64,000 nt of DNA from Paraburkholderia sp. DHOC27 (GCF_003429005.1 NZ_QVQV01000001.1:1233864-1297863), one strand, 5' to 3'; shown: positions 36,631 to 46,589, counted from the stretch's first letter. Program-made: numbers and translations. Notes: generated from the sequence alone by a model not told the origin.

Positions 36631-37472
36631 GCTTGTCTCCCAGCTTCCAGTGCTTCGAGTGCCAACTGCCATTCGTGCTCGTCCACGCGGATAAAGTGAT
36701 TTTTCTCGCGCTGTTCGAGGAATGGCACACCGCGTCCCATACGGGTGTCGGCGATGATCATGCGAGGTTGCGCGCCGGGATGCTGGCGCGCGGCATCGAA
36801 CGCGGCCGCTACTGCCGCGATGTCGTTGCCGTCCACGCGCTGCGTGAACCAGCCAAACGCCTGCAGTTTTTCGACGAGCGGCTCGAACGACATGATCTGG
36901 GTGGAGGGGCCGTCGGCCTGCTGGTTGTTCACGTCGACTATGGCAATCAGGTTGTCGAGCTTCCAGTGGGCGGCGGACATGATGCCTTCCCAGATCGCGC
37001 CTTCGTCAAGCTCACCGTCTGAAAAGAGCGTGTAGACGAACGAGCGTGAGCCCTTGCGCTTGAGGCCAAGGCAACGGCCAACCGCGATGGTCAAGCCGTG
37101 GCCGAGCGAACCGCCGGACATTTCCATGCCCGGTGTGTAGCTGGCCATGCCGGACATTGGCAGGCGGCTGTCGTCGCTGCCGTAGGTTTCGAGTTCTTCC
37201 GGTGGCAGGATACCGGCCTCCAGCAACGCCGCATACAGCGCGATCGCGTAATGCCCGTTGGACAGCAGAAAGCGGTCGCGCTCTTCCCACTCGGGGTCTG
37301 CGGGGCGGTAGTTCATCGCACCGAAGTAGGCGACGGCCAGTACGTCGGCAATGTCGAGCGCCTGGCCGATGTAGCCTTGGCCCTGCACTTCACCCATCAA
37401 CAGGGCGTTTCTGCGGATGCGGTAAGCGTGCTCGGCAAGAGCTGCCGTGTCGGCAGTGGATGGACTGTTCAT
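36627..37472 (-). CDS. Transketolase N-terminal subunit (split transketolase)
   Basis: A 281-residue protein carrying the thiamine-diphosphate-binding domain. The ThDP motif reads FSDGELDEGAIWEGIM ... VDVNN, with serine replacing the first glycine of GDG, as in many split transketolases. GNYHAIALYAALLEAG-like SNGHYAIALYAALLEAG and GGSLGHGLTIAVG are also typical. It overlaps the C-terminal subunit gene by 4 bases. The MFS permease gene lies 45 bp upstream on the same strand, followed by an SDR and a LysR gene, making one catabolic transcription unit. Confidence 0.93.
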   Translation of the reverse strand: MNSPSTADTAALAEHAYRIRRNALLMGEVQGQGYIGQALDIADVLAVAYFGAMNYRPADPEWEERDRFLLSNGHYAIALYAALLEAGILPPEELETYGSDDSRLPMSGMASYTPGMEMSGGSLGHGLTIAVGRCLGLKRKGSRSFVYTLFSDGELDEGAIWEGIMSAAHWKLDNLIAIVDVNNQQADGPSTQIMSFEPLVEKLQAFGWFTQRVDGNDIAAVAAAFDAARQHPGAQPRMIIADTRMGRGVPFLEQREKNHFIRVDEHEWQLALEALEAGRQA

Positions 37473-37517
37473 GTCGTCTCCTGTGATCAGTCGGAATGGT
37501 TGAAAGAGAACGCAGCG

Positions 37518-38846
37518 TTAGCGGTTCACTGATTTCGCGGGGACGGGGAAGACGAGGCAGGCCCCGAGCGCGATAGCCAGCGAGATAAAAATGAGCCCGG
37601 CGGTCGACTTGCCGGTCAGGTCGTTCAGCCAGCCCACGATGGCTGGAGAGAAGAAGCCTGCGAGATTGGCGACGCAGTTCACCGCCGCAATACCGGCTGC
37701 GGCGGACATGCCACCCAGCAAAGCCGTGGGCAAGGACCAGAACTGCGACGATGCGGCGAGGATGCCGGCTGCCGCGATGCTCAAGCAGACGATTGCAGCG
37801 GGCACGCTACCCAATGCAGGCAGGACCGCGAACGCCGCGGCTGCTACCAGCATCGGCACGGCGAGATGCAGCCTGCGCTCGCGGCGCCGGTCCGCGCTCA
37901 TGCCAATCAAAGGCAACGCGATAATGGCGCACAGGTAGGGGATCGCCGTGAACGCGCCCACCCATAGTGGGTCGGCGACACCGGATTTGCGGATGATGGT
38001 CGGCAGCCAGAAGGTCAATCCGTATTGGCCGAGCACGACGCAGAAATAGATCGCCGCCATCAACCACAAACGACGGTCGGCGATAAACGATTTGATCGAG
38101 ATATGGGCGACCGTGTACGCGTTGTCGTTGGCGACGTTGCGGGCCAGCAGGGTCTTTTCGGTTTCCGTCAACCACTTCGCCCTGGCAATGCTGTCGTCGA
38201 GATACAACAGGATCGCGATACCCAGCACGAGCGAAGGCAGCGCTTCGAGCAAGAACAGCCATTTCCAGCCGGATAGACTCAATGTGCCTTGCAGCGAATG
38301 CATGATCCATCCCGACAGCGGACCACCAATCATTCCGGCAAGCGGGATCGCCATGAAAAACAACGAGAGCGCTTTGGCGCGACGCGCAGCGGGAAACCAG
38401 TACGTCAGGTAAAGGATCACACCAGGCGCAAAACCGGCTTCTGCCACGCCAAGGAGAAAACGCAGCACGTAAAAGACCGTGGGGGACTTGACGAAGATGA
38501 AGCTGGCTGAGATCGCCGCCCATGTCAGCATGATCCGCGCGAGCCACTTGCGGGCGCCGACGCGATGCAGCACCAGATTGCTTGGTACTTCGAACAGAAA
38601 GTAACCGAGAAAGAAGATACCTGCACCCATGCCGTAGACCGTTTCGCTGAAACGCAGATCGTTGAGCATCTGCAGCTTGGCAAAACCCACGTTGACCCGG
38701 TCGAGATACGCGCCGAGGTAGCACAGCATCAGAAACGGGATGAGGCGCCGGCTGACTTTCGCATAGGTGCGCGACTCGAAGCTGGTCGACCCGGTTTGCA
38801 CGGGCACGTCGGCCACCATCGACGAAGCGCTGTACTTCGTTTTCAT
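37518..38846 (-). CDS. MFS transporter, anion:cation symporter (phthalate permease) family
   Basis: A 442-residue major facilitator of the ACS family. RRLIPFLMLCYLGAYLDRVN at helix 1 is the family hallmark (the DRVN motif), followed by GMGAGIFFLGYFLFEVPSNL and GVAEAGFAPGVILYLTYWFP. An AGGAGA site precedes ATG 38846. ACS permeases import sugar acids, tartrate, glucarate and related carboxylates. It sits between the SDR gene and the split transketolase, so it probably imports the acid or sugar that they consume, in parallel with the ABC transporter at 40879. Confidence 0.92.
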   Translation of the reverse strand: MKTKYSASSMVADVPVQTGSTSFESRTYAKVSRRLIPFLMLCYLGAYLDRVNVGFAKLQMLNDLRFSETVYGMGAGIFFLGYFLFEVPSNLVLHRVGARKWLARIMLTWAAISASFIFVKSPTVFYVLRFLLGVAEAGFAPGVILYLTYWFPAARRAKALSLFFMAIPLAGMIGGPLSGWIMHSLQGTLSLSGWKWLFLLEALPSLVLGIAILLYLDDSIARAKWLTETEKTLLARNVANDNAYTVAHISIKSFIADRRLWLMAAIYFCVVLGQYGLTFWLPTIIRKSGVADPLWVGAFTAIPYLCAIIALPLIGMSADRRRERRLHLAVPMLVAAAAFAVLPALGSVPAAIVCLSIAAAGILAASSQFWSLPTALLGGMSAAAGIAAVNCVANLAGFFSPAIVGWLNDLTGKSTAGLIFISLAIALGACLVFPVPAKSVNR

Positions 38847-38922
38847 GTCTGTCTCCTGCCGTGGCCCCGGGTTTGCCCGGGTGCCCGGGATGCCATGTCC
38901 CCTGAACAACGGGACGCTGACA

Positions 38923-39672
38923 TCAGTGAATGAGCATGCCGCCGTTCACGTCGAGCGTGATACCCGTCAGGTAGGTAGACAGATCGCTGACGAGGAACAG
39001 GCACGCGTTGGCGACATCGGCCGCGTCGCCGAGACGGCCGAGGGGAATCCCCTTGAGGATGTCGACGCGCATCTCCGCAGTGAGCTTGTCGCCGGTGATG
39101 TCCGTCTGGATCAGGCCTGGCGTGATGGAGTTGACGCGAATGCGATCGGGGCCGAATTCACGCGCCATCGCGCGTGCCAGACCGAGCACGCCCGCTTTTG
39201 CCGCGCTATAGTGCGGACCGCCGAAGATCCCGCCGCCGCGTTGCGCCGAGACGGAGGACATGCAGACGATGCTGCCGCCTTTCTGTTCTTTCATGACGGG
39301 CAGCACGGCCTGCGACATATATAGCGTACCGCGCAGATTGACGTCGACGATGGCGTCGAAGTTCTCGCCGCTGATATCGAGCGTGCGCACTGGCTGGGTA
39401 ATGCCCGCGTTGTTGACGAGGCCGTCGATGCGCCCATAGCGGTCAAGGGTCGCTTTGGCGGCTGCCACACACGCGGCCTTGTCGGTGACGTTGCAGGCAA
39501 GGCCGAGGTGACCTTCGCCGAGATCGGCAGCCGCCTGCTTTGCGTCTTCTTCACGCAGATCGAGAATCACGAGGCGTGCGCCCTGCGCGGCGAGGGCGCG
39601 CGCGGTTGCCTTGCCGATTCCGCGCGGCGAAGCCGCACCCGTGACGATTACGACCTTGTTCTCGAGCAGCAT
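38923..39672 (-). CDS. Short-chain dehydrogenase/reductase (FabG-like sugar/polyol dehydrogenase)
   Basis: A 249-residue SDR with all classical residues: TGAASPRGIGKA, LVNNAG, the serine in CMSSVSAQ, and HYSAAKAG supplying Tyr and Lys. The C-terminus ITLDVNGGMLIH is typical. It lies in the sugar cluster between the MFS permease and the LysR gene, consistent with oxidation of a sugar or polyol to the lactone or keto form processed by the lactonase at 44604. The insertion SPR in the glycine motif is seen in several sugar dehydrogenases. Confidence 0.93.
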   Translation of the reverse strand: MLLENKVVIVTGAASPRGIGKATARALAAQGARLVILDLREEDAKQAAADLGEGHLGLACNVTDKAACVAAAKATLDRYGRIDGLVNNAGITQPVRTLDISGENFDAIVDVNLRGTLYMSQAVLPVMKEQKGGSIVCMSSVSAQRGGGIFGGPHYSAAKAGVLGLARAMAREFGPDRIRVNSITPGLIQTDITGDKLTAEMRVDILKGIPLGRLGDAADVANACLFLVSDLSTYLTGITLDVNGGMLIH

Positions 39673-39789
39673 GGTTGTCTCCTGACTGTTGATGTGATGG
39701 CCGAAGTTTCTACTTCGTCCGTAATCGCATCAACGAGGTACGGCTCAACTATGCTTGAGAAATTTTCAGGTGACGTGCTGCGGGAAGGC

Positions 39790-40686
39790 CTAAACCGATC
39801 GTTCCATCTGACCGATCTCCCGCTCGATCCACGCAATGAAGCGCATCACACGCGGCAACTCGGCGTTTTGCGGTGGATACACGAGGTGATGCGCGCCCAC
39901 TTCGACTGCGTGCGTGCTGTCGAACACCGGCACGAGTGTGCCTTCCTTGATGCGCACCGACGCCAGCATCTGGCTCTCCAGTGCAATGCCGAGTCCGAGC
40001 GCGGCGGTCTCGAGCGACATGTAGGAACGGTCGAAGGAGAAGTCGAAAGTCTTGTGCGCCGCGGAAACGCCGGTGCGTCCGAACCATTGCTTCCACTGCA
40101 CGAGCGGCGTCTCCGAGTAGATGAGCCGGTGCTTCAGCAGGTCTTCGGGGGTTTCCACCGGGTTGTTTGCCAGGTAAGCAGGCGAGGCCAGCGGCGCGAT
40201 GAATTCGCCGCGCAACGTTCTGACTTCCACGTCGCGCCAGTTGGCATAGCCGTGGCGCAGATCGATGTCGTAATAGCCGCTGGTAAACGATACGTCCTCA
40301 TACGAACACGCGAGGTTCAACTGGATATCGCCGTTGGCCTTCTGGAACGACTCGAGACGCGGCAGTAGCCACATCAGCCCGAAGCTGGGACTGGAATGGA
40401 CGCGCAGGATCTGCACGTCTGCACGGCTCGACGCACGTTCCGTGGCGCGGCTCAGGTCCGCGAGTGAGCCGGTGACGTCGGACAGATAACGCTCGCCCGT
40501 GGGCGTGAGCACGAGCCCACGGCCCGAACGGTAGAAGAGGGCCTGGCCGATGATCGACTCGAGATTGCTGATCTGATGGCTGACCGCCGATGCGGTGAGT
40601 CCCAATTCTTCAGACGCGCGGTTGACGCTCTTGGTCCGCGCCACGCTCTCGAAAGCGATGATGGCTTTCACCGGTGGAATGCGCAT
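39790..40686 (-). CDS. LysR-family regulator, GcvA-like, of the sugar cluster
   Basis: A 298-residue LysR regulator. The winged helix contains VKAIIAFESVARTKSVNRAS and LGLTASAVSHQISNLESIIG. The effector domain carries SFGLMWLLPRLESFQKANGD and YYDIDLRHGYANW. It is divergent from the ABC transporter operon at 40879 (192-bp spacer) and is upstream of and codirectional with the SDR-MFS-transketolase genes, so it is placed to control both arms of the locus. Confidence 0.93.
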   Translation of the reverse strand: MRIPPVKAIIAFESVARTKSVNRASEELGLTASAVSHQISNLESIIGQALFYRSGRGLVLTPTGERYLSDVTGSLADLSRATERASSRADVQILRVHSSPSFGLMWLLPRLESFQKANGDIQLNLACSYEDVSFTSGYYDIDLRHGYANWRDVEVRTLRGEFIAPLASPAYLANNPVETPEDLLKHRLIYSETPLVQWKQWFGRTGVSAAHKTFDFSFDRSYMSLETAALGLGIALESQMLASVRIKEGTLVPVFDSTHAVEVGAHHLVYPPQNAELPRVMRFIAWIEREIGQMERSV

Positions 40687-40878
40687 AGTGAATTTTTTTC
40701 AGATGCAGTTGAATGAAACCGCCTTGTTCGCACGCCATCTGCACTGCCATTCTGTCGACAAGCCGCACGATTCCAGAGCCATGTTGCTCCCGCTCTCGAC
40801 CCAGCACATCACAGGCTGGCAACGCGGCAAAACCATACACATAAATTGCGCAGTGCAACAACTGCGCAGGAGACAGCA

Positions 40879-42426
40879 ATGGATTATCCCATGCCCGAGC
40901 AGCGTTACTTGCTGACTGCCCGCTCGATCGTCAAGAGCTTCGGACCTACCAATGTATTGAAGGGCTTCGATCTTTCCATCGCGTCCGGCGAAGTGCACGC
41001 ATTTCTGGGTGGCAACGGCGCGGGCAAATCCACGCTCATCAAAATCATCTCCGGTCAGTTCGAACGCGATGGCGGCGAACTCGAATTCGACGGACAGGCG
41101 ATTGGCGCATCCGTTGGCGGACAGGTCGCGGCGGGCACCATCGCGGTGGTCAATCAGGAACTGGCGCTGCTGCCGCATCTGTCCGTGGCGGAAAACATTG
41201 CCATGCCGCGCTTGCGTCGCGGGACGGCGAAATACAGCGAGCGTGCGTCGCTCGCGCTCGCCATTGAAGCGCTTTCGCTGATCGACCCGCACTTCGGACG
41301 CGAATCAGCGGACCGGCCCGTCAGCAGCTTGACGCTGCACGAACGTCAGCTGGTGGAGATTGCCCGCGCGCTTGGCTCCGGCGCGAAATTGCTGCTGCTC
41401 GACGAGCCGACTGCGAATCTCACCGCGGCGGAAACGGGGCGGCTCTTCGCGGTGATACGCCGCCTGATTGCGGACACCGGCCTTGCCGTGCTGTTCGTGT
41501 CGCACCGGATGCGCGAAATCCGGCAAATTGCCGACGTCTGCACGATCATCCGCGACGGCAAGACCGCGGTTGACCGCGTCGCACTGGATGCGATCACCGA
41601 TCGTGAAATTGTCGAATGCATGGGACAAAGCGTCGTGATGGACGATGCTGCAGCAAAGAGTGCCGAGGCGGCGGAGGCCGTCCGTTCAGATCAAACCGCA
41701 GTCTCGCAGGCATCCCATGCCGTGCATGGCGGCACGCTTCGCATCGAGCGGGATGGTGTGTCCATCGAAGCGCCGGCCGGTGCGATCATCGGCCTCGCGG
41801 GTGCGCCAGGCGGTCCCTCTTCGCTGATCGACGCACTCACCGGCATGGCGACCACCGGCGCGTGGATCATCACGCGTGACGGCACGCGCGTCAGCTATGC
41901 GCATCCTTCAGCGGGCGCACGCGACGGTGTGGGCTTCGTGTCGGGCGATCGCTCGAACAAGGGCATTCTCGCGACGCTGCCGATCGTCGACAACCTCGTC
42001 GCATCGTCACGCGTGATCAACCGGCGCAACGTCGTGGGACGCGCCGAGATCGAACAGGGTACGCAACTCCTTGCAGCATTGAAGATTCGCGCGGGTTCGC
42101 TATGGGACCTGCCCGCAACCCTGAGTGGCGGCACGCAGCAAAAGCTGTTGATCGCTCGCTGGCTGTTGCTCAAGCCGCGATTGCTGGTGCTCGAAGAGCC
42201 CACCCGCGGCGTCGATATCCGCACCAAGCGCGAAATCTACGCGCTGATCCGCAAGATGGCGCAACAGGGCACGACCATCGTCTGGTGGTCGACCGAATAC
42301 ATCGAACTGGTCGAACTGTGCGACACCGTGCTCGCTTTCGATCTGGATGGCAAGCCGACCGGCGTTCTACGGCATGCCGAGGTCAATGAAACCCAGCTCG
42401 CCAACGCGACAGGCATGGCCGCCTAG
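40879..42426 (+). CDS. Sugar ABC transporter ATP-binding protein (RbsA/MglA type)
   Basis: A 515-residue double ATPase. Domain 1 has Walker A GGNGAGKST, a diverged signature (SSLTLHERQLVEIARAL) and Walker B LLLLDEPTANL. Domain 2 has a degenerate Walker A (GAPGGPSS, lacking Gly-Lys) but an intact signature LSGGTQQKLLIARWL and LVLEEPTRGVD, the pattern known for RbsA-type carbohydrate ATPases. AGGAGA precedes ATG 40879; an in-frame start at 40846 is less likely. First gene of a four-gene operon with a permease, a binding protein and a lactonase. Confidence 0.94.
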   Translation: MDYPMPEQRYLLTARSIVKSFGPTNVLKGFDLSIASGEVHAFLGGNGAGKSTLIKIISGQFERDGGELEFDGQAIGASVGGQVAAGTIAVVNQELALLPHLSVAENIAMPRLRRGTAKYSERASLALAIEALSLIDPHFGRESADRPVSSLTLHERQLVEIARALGSGAKLLLLDEPTANLTAAETGRLFAVIRRLIADTGLAVLFVSHRMREIRQIADVCTIIRDGKTAVDRVALDAITDREIVECMGQSVVMDDAAAKSAEAAEAVRSDQTAVSQASHAVHGGTLRIERDGVSIEAPAGAIIGLAGAPGGPSSLIDALTGMATTGAWIITRDGTRVSYAHPSAGARDGVGFVSGDRSNKGILATLPIVDNLVASSRVINRRNVVGRAEIEQGTQLLAALKIRAGSLWDLPATLSGGTQQKLLIARWLLLKPRLLVLEEPTRGVDIRTKREIYALIRKMAQQGTTIVWWSTEYIELVELCDTVLAFDLDGKPTGVLRHAEVNETQLANATGMAA

Positions 42427-42464
42427 ACCCGGTCAGCAATAACGATCTTTCTTTGGAGACAGTC

Positions 42465-43460
42465 ATGAAATCAGTCACGCATTCCATCGTGGGGGAGCCC
42501 GCACGACACGGCGGCACACTGCGTCGCCTGTTGTCGGCTTATCGCACCGAGATTGCCATTGCGATTGCGATTATCGTGATCGAACTCGCGGTGGGCATGA
42601 TCGTACCGGCAGCGCTCTCGGGCGGCAATATTTCCAACGTGACGCAAGCAGCAGCGCCGCTCGTCATCATGGCATTCGGCGTGCTGCTGGTGATCATCAC
42701 AGGTGGCATTGATCTTTCGGTCGGGTCCGTGTTCTCGCTCACTGGCATGGTCACGGGTCTGGCGATGGCGCACGGCTACGGTGCGATTGCCAGCAGTTTC
42801 GCAGGGCTGGGAGTGGGCGTACTGATCGGCGCGATCAACGGTTTGCTCGTGACCTTCGTCGGGCTGGCGCCGTTCGTAGTGACGCTCAGTACGTATGCGA
42901 TTGCGGGCAGTCTCTCGTTCATCGTGACCGATGGCCATTCGTTGCCCATCTCCAACGCCGACTATTACCTCCTCAATTCGGGCACGCTGATTCCGGGTCT
43001 GCCCAACTACGCGTTGTGGTGCGTGCTGCTGCTGGTGGCCATCGAATTCAGCTTGCGCAAGATCGTCGCGGGACGCTGGCTGTATGCGATTGGCAGCAGC
43101 AGTTCATCGGCGCGAGTGATCGGTATTCCGGTCAATCGCGTGCGGCTCGGGGCGTATCTGCTGTCGGGGCTGTTCGCTTCCTTTGCGAGCATTGTCAGCG
43201 TGTCGTACATCAGCAATGCGGAAGCCACGGCGGGATCGAGCCTTATGTTGCAGGCCATCGCTGCGGTCGTGATTGGCGGCGCGAGTCTGTTCGGCGGCAC
43301 TGGCTCCGCAGTCGGCGCGCTGCTCGGCGCGCTGATGATCACGATTATCCAGAACGGCGCGAATCTCATCGGCGTCAACAGTTTCTGGCAAGGCACGGTG
43401 ACTGGTGTCGTGATTCTCATTGCGGTCCTCGTGGATCGTGTTACCAAAGCCCGGCGTTGA
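42465..43460 (+). CDS. Sugar ABC transporter permease (RbsC type)
   Basis: A 331-residue BPD_transp_2 permease with about nine hydrophobic helices. The conserved loop reads [19 protein letters not shown], and the cytoplasmic motif ends [26 protein letters not shown] precedes ATG 42465. It partners the ATPase and binding protein of the same operon. Confidence 0.95.
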   Translation: MKSVTHSIVGEPARHGGTLRRLLSAYRTEIAIAIAIIVIELAVGMIVPAALSGGNISNVTQAAAPLVIMAFGVLLVIITGGIDLSVGSVFSLTGMVTGLAMAHGYGAIASSFAGLGVGVLIGAINGLLVTFVGLAPFVVTLSTYAIAGSLSFIVTDGHSLPISNADYYLLNSGTLIPGLPNYALWCVLLLVAIEFSLRKIVAGRWLYAIGSSSSSARVIGIPVNRVRLGAYLLSGLFASFASIVSVSYISNAEATAGSSLMLQAIAAVVIGGASLFGGTGSAVGALLGALMITIIQNGANLIGVNSFWQGTVTGVVILIAVLVDRVTKARR

Positions 43461-43494
43461 GCACGGGGTCGTTCAAACTAGCAGTCAGGAGACA

Positions 43495-44520
43495 ATGATG
43501 GACAAGCGCGCGTCACAATCAGGAAGCGGGTTTTCGGGCCGGCCATTTGCACGGATCATCGCGGCGTCGGTGCTGGCGCTCGCCACGACGCTCGCGTCGC
43601 AGATGGCGGTCGCGGCGGACAAGCAGACCATTGCTTATATCGCACCGTCGCTCGATATTTCGTACTGGCAATGGGTAGCCTACGGCGTCAAGCAACGCGC
43701 CGAGGAACTCGGCATGAACTACGTGGAGTTCACCTCGGAGAACTCGCCAGCCAAACAGATGGACAACGTGCGCACCGCATTGACACGCGGCGTCAGCGCC
43801 ATCGTCATGGGCCCCGTGAGTTCGACCAGCACGCCGCCGGTGCTGCGCCTGCTGAAATCGAAGTCCGTGCCGGTCGCGTTCGCGGGCATTGGGCCTCAGA
43901 GCGGCGAATCCGACTACACGTCTGCTGTCACCGCAAACAACTACGACACGGGCAAGGCCGAGGGCGCGTATATCTGCAAGCTGGCCAAGGACCGTGGCAG
44001 CAACAAGGTGGCGATGCTGTCGTTGCCGCAGGATCGTGAAAACGCTCAGAAGTACATGAAGGGCGCGCAGGAGTCGTTCAAGTCCGACGGCTGCGATCTC
44101 GTGCAGGTGCTGGAAACGCACGGCCTTACCGTCAACGAAGCCGTGCAGCAGGCCAACGACGTGCTCACCGCGCACCCCGACGTGAAGGGCATCTACGGCA
44201 TGTATGATGAAGCGGCCACGGGCGCGGCGAAGGCATTGCAGACTCGCGGTAGTGTCGGCAAGGTGGCGGTGGTCACGGCGGACGGCAGCCCGACCACCAT
44301 CAAGCTGCTGCGCGACGGGCAGATTCAGGGCATCTTCCTGCAGGAAGCGGTGGGTCAGGGCATCGATGCGACCACGCAGGTTTTCAATGCGCTGAACCAT
44401 AAGCCGACCACCCAGGAACTGGCGCTCAAGGAGCCGCTGGTGACGAAGGAGACGATCGACCAACCGGATGCACAGGCAACGGTAAAACGGGTCTACCCGC
44501 CCTCTGCCGGACAATATTGA
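43495..44520 (+). CDS. Sugar ABC transporter periplasmic binding protein
   Basis: A 341-residue type-I binding protein. The long signal peptide has a twin ATG start (43495/43498), the basic stretch RPFARII and a cleavage site near AVAADK. The mature protein starts [20 protein letters not shown], with [19 protein letters not shown] and [26 protein letters not shown] precedes the start. The ligand is probably a sugar or polyol consumed by the linked SDR, lactonase and transketolase. Alternative hairpins follow its stop codon. Confidence 0.93.
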   Translation: MMDKRASQSGSGFSGRPFARIIAASVLALATTLASQMAVAADKQTIAYIAPSLDISYWQWVAYGVKQRAEELGMNYVEFTSENSPAKQMDNVRTALTRGVSAIVMGPVSSTSTPPVLRLLKSKSVPVAFAGIGPQSGESDYTSAVTANNYDTGKAEGAYICKLAKDRGSNKVAMLSLPQDRENAQKYMKGAQESFKSDGCDLVQVLETHGLTVNEAVQQANDVLTAHPDVKGIYGMYDEAATGAAKALQTRGSVGKVAVVTADGSPTTIKLLRDGQIQGIFLQEAVGQGIDATTQVFNALNHKPTTQELALKEPLVTKETIDQPDAQATVKRVYPPSAGQY

Positions 44521-44529
44521 TACATCAGT

Positions 44530-44568
44530 GAGCGGCCACGGGTGTGCCGCTCGCGTCATGCGAGCGGC
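44530..44568 (+). promoter_or_regulatory. Mutually exclusive hairpins between binding-protein and lactonase genes
   Basis: GAGCGGC (44530-44536) can pair with GCCGCTC (44546-44552), while GCCGCTCGC (44546-44554) can instead pair with GCGAGCGGC (44560-44568). The middle segment cannot do both. No T tract follows, so it is not a standard terminator. Stable hairpins after binding-protein genes often protect the upstream mRNA, which would raise binding protein over the downstream enzyme. Confidence 0.5.
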
Positions 44569-44603
44569 GCCCGAAAGCCATTCGACCTAAAACGAGAGAC
44601 ACT

Positions 44604-45500
44604 ATGGACAACTTGCCCATCATTGACCCGCATCATCATCTCTACGATCTGAAGACCGGCAACTATCCCTGGCTGCAAGGGCCGATGCTCGAGCGCGTAT
44701 TCGGTGACTACTCCGCGATCCGCAAAGACTATCTGATCGACGATTTCCTCGCCGATATCAAGAATCAGAACGTGGTGAAGACGGTGCATCTGCAGGTCGA
44801 ATACGATCACAACGACCCGGTCGCCGAAACGCGCTGGTTGCAGGGCGTGGCGGACGTGCATGGCTATCCGCACGGTATCGTCGGTTTTGCAGACCTTTCA
44901 GCGCCGAATGCTCAGGCTGTGATCGAAGAACACTGCCAGTATGCAAACGTACGTGGGATCCGGCAGTGCCTGAACTTTCACCGCGATCCGGTGAAGACGT
45001 TCATCGAGCATCCGCACCTGATGAGCGATCCGCAATGGCGCCGCGGTTATGCGCTGCTTCAGCGTCACAACCTGTCTTTCGATTTGCAGCTCTACTACAC
45101 GCAGATGGAAGAAGCGCTGCAACTCGCGCGTGATTTCCCCGCTACGCCGATGGTGCTCAACCACACCGGCATGCCGGTTGACAGGTCGCCTCAAGAGATA
45201 GAAGGCTGGAAGCGCAGCATGAAGATGCTGGCCTGGGCTGACAACGTATTCTGCAAGATATCGGGCCTTGGCATGGGTGACTGGCATTGGACGGTAGACA
45301 GCATTCGGCCGTTCGTACTGCACGCCATTGAAGCGTTTGGCGTGGAGCGCTGCATGTTTGCGAGCAACTTCCCGGTCGACAAACTGTTTAGCAGCTACGA
45401 CGCGGTGTTCGATGCCTTCAAGGAGATCACCAGGGCGTTTTCTCCCGACGAGCGGCGCGCGCTCTTCCATGACAATGCGCAACGGGTGTACCGGCTTTGA
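44604..45500 (+). CDS. COG3618-type TIM-barrel lactone hydrolase (amidohydrolase 2)
   Basis: A 298-residue metal-dependent hydrolase. It begins with the metal motif IDPHHHLYDLKTGNYPW, has VLNHTGMPVDRSP, CKISGLGM and the terminal FASNFPVDKLF carrying the catalytic-aspartate region. Relatives hydrolyse L-fucono-, L-rhamnono- and other sugar lactones. ATG 44604 is 83 bp after the binding protein stop in the same operon. With the SDR gene at 38923 it suggests sugar oxidation to a lactone and then to an acid. Confidence 0.9.
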   Translation: MDNLPIIDPHHHLYDLKTGNYPWLQGPMLERVFGDYSAIRKDYLIDDFLADIKNQNVVKTVHLQVEYDHNDPVAETRWLQGVADVHGYPHGIVGFADLSAPNAQAVIEEHCQYANVRGIRQCLNFHRDPVKTFIEHPHLMSDPQWRRGYALLQRHNLSFDLQLYYTQMEEALQLARDFPATPMVLNHTGMPVDRSPQEIEGWKRSMKMLAWADNVFCKISGLGMGDWHWTVDSIRPFVLHAIEAFGVERCMFASNFPVDKLFSSYDAVFDAFKEITRAFSPDERRALFHDNAQRVYRL

Positions 45501-45513
45501 CGTGACGCAGACT

Positions 45514-45538
45514 GACGGCGCGCGAACAAGGCGCCGTC
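45514..45538 (+). terminator. Candidate terminator of the sugar ABC/lactonase operon
   Basis: Perfect 8-bp stem GACGGCGC / GCGCCGTC with a 9-base loop, followed by TTCTGG. It lies 14 bp after the lactonase stop and before a convergent gene, so it may act for the plus strand. The weak T tract lowers confidence. Confidence 0.5.
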
Positions 45539-45585
45539 TTCTGGCGTGTTGCTCGCGCACCGTCAGGGGCATTTGACCCGCACCG

Positions 45586-46587
45586 TCATGCGGATTCGAG
45601 TGCATCCGTGATCAGGATGATCTTGCCCACATTGGCCGAGGACTCCATGCGGCGGTGCGCGTCGGCGGCATGCGCGAGCTTGAAGGTGCTGTCGACCACA
45701 GGCTCGAGACTCGCGCCGCCTGCGAAGCGATCGAGCCAGTGCTCGCGAAACCGCCGCACCATTGCGTGCTTTTCGTGCTGCGGACGCGATTTCATCACCG
45801 TGCCGATGATCTGCAGATGGCGATACAGAATCTGCTCCAGTTCGACGCCGACTTCACCGCCGCCCCCCAGGATGCCGACCTGAACCAGCCGGCCGCCGTG
45901 GGCGAGCGAAGCGATATTGCGGGCGAAGTAGGGCGCACCGACGAAGTCGATCACGACATCTACACCGCGTCCGTTGGTGGCCTTCGCGATCACCTCGGCG
46001 AAATCCTGGCTGCGGTAGTCGATGGTCACTTCCGCACCGAGTTGCGCGACGCGTTCCAGCTTGCTGCCTTCGGCGGTCGCGAAGATCGTCGCACCGGTCG
46101 CATAGGCGAGTTGCACAGCGGCCGAACCCACACCCCCTGCGGCCGCGTGAATCAGCACGCTGTTGCCACGCGTGAGACGCCCCAGATGCAGCATGGCTTC
46201 GTGCGCCGTGACGAACACTTCTGGAATCGCCGCAGCGTGCACGTAATCGAGCGCCGGGGGAATGGGCATGGCCATGCGATAGTCGATGCGCGCCAGCTCG
46301 GCATACGCACCGCCCCCCACCACGCCCATGACGCGGTCGCCTACCTTGAAGCCGCTGGTTTCGCTGCCGGCTTGGATCACTTCGCCAGCAATCTCGAGAC
46401 CCATGATGGTGGAATCGCCAAAGTTCGGGCGGCCATACCCACCCGTGCGATGTGTGAGGTCAGCGCGATTCACGCCGGCCGCGTACACCCGCACCAGAAG
46501 ATCCGTTGCGCGCACTTCTGGTGCGGGTGCGTCTGTTAGCTGGAGAACGTCGGCGTCGCCGAAATCCGTGAATGTGATCGCTTTCAT
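45586..46587 (-). CDS. NAD(P)H quinone oxidoreductase, PIG3/zinc-type MDR family
   Basis: A 333-residue MDR enzyme: MKAITFTDFGDADVLQL at the start, AAGVNRADLTHRTGGYG, the cofactor loop HAAAGGVGSAAVQLAYATGA, and KSRPQHEKHAMVRRFREHWL near the end. This is the PIG3-type quinone reductase pattern without structural zinc cysteines. It lies 2 bp downstream of the carboxymuconolactone-decarboxylase-like gene, in one minus-strand transcript with the aldehyde dehydrogenase. Probable role: reduction of quinones or enones. Confidence 0.92.
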   Translation of the reverse strand: MKAITFTDFGDADVLQLTDAPAPEVRATDLLVRVYAAGVNRADLTHRTGGYGRPNFGDSTIMGLEIAGEVIQAGSETSGFKVGDRVMGVVGGGAYAELARIDYRMAMPIPPALDYVHAAAIPEVFVTAHEAMLHLGRLTRGNSVLIHAAAGGVGSAAVQLAYATGATIFATAEGSKLERVAQLGAEVTIDYRSQDFAEVIAKATNGRGVDVVIDFVGAPYFARNIASLAHGGRLVQVGILGGGGEVGVELEQILYRHLQIIGTVMKSRPQHEKHAMVRRFREHWLDRFAGGASLEPVVDSTFKLAHAADAHRRMESSANVGKIILITDALESA

Positions 46588-46589
46588 GG

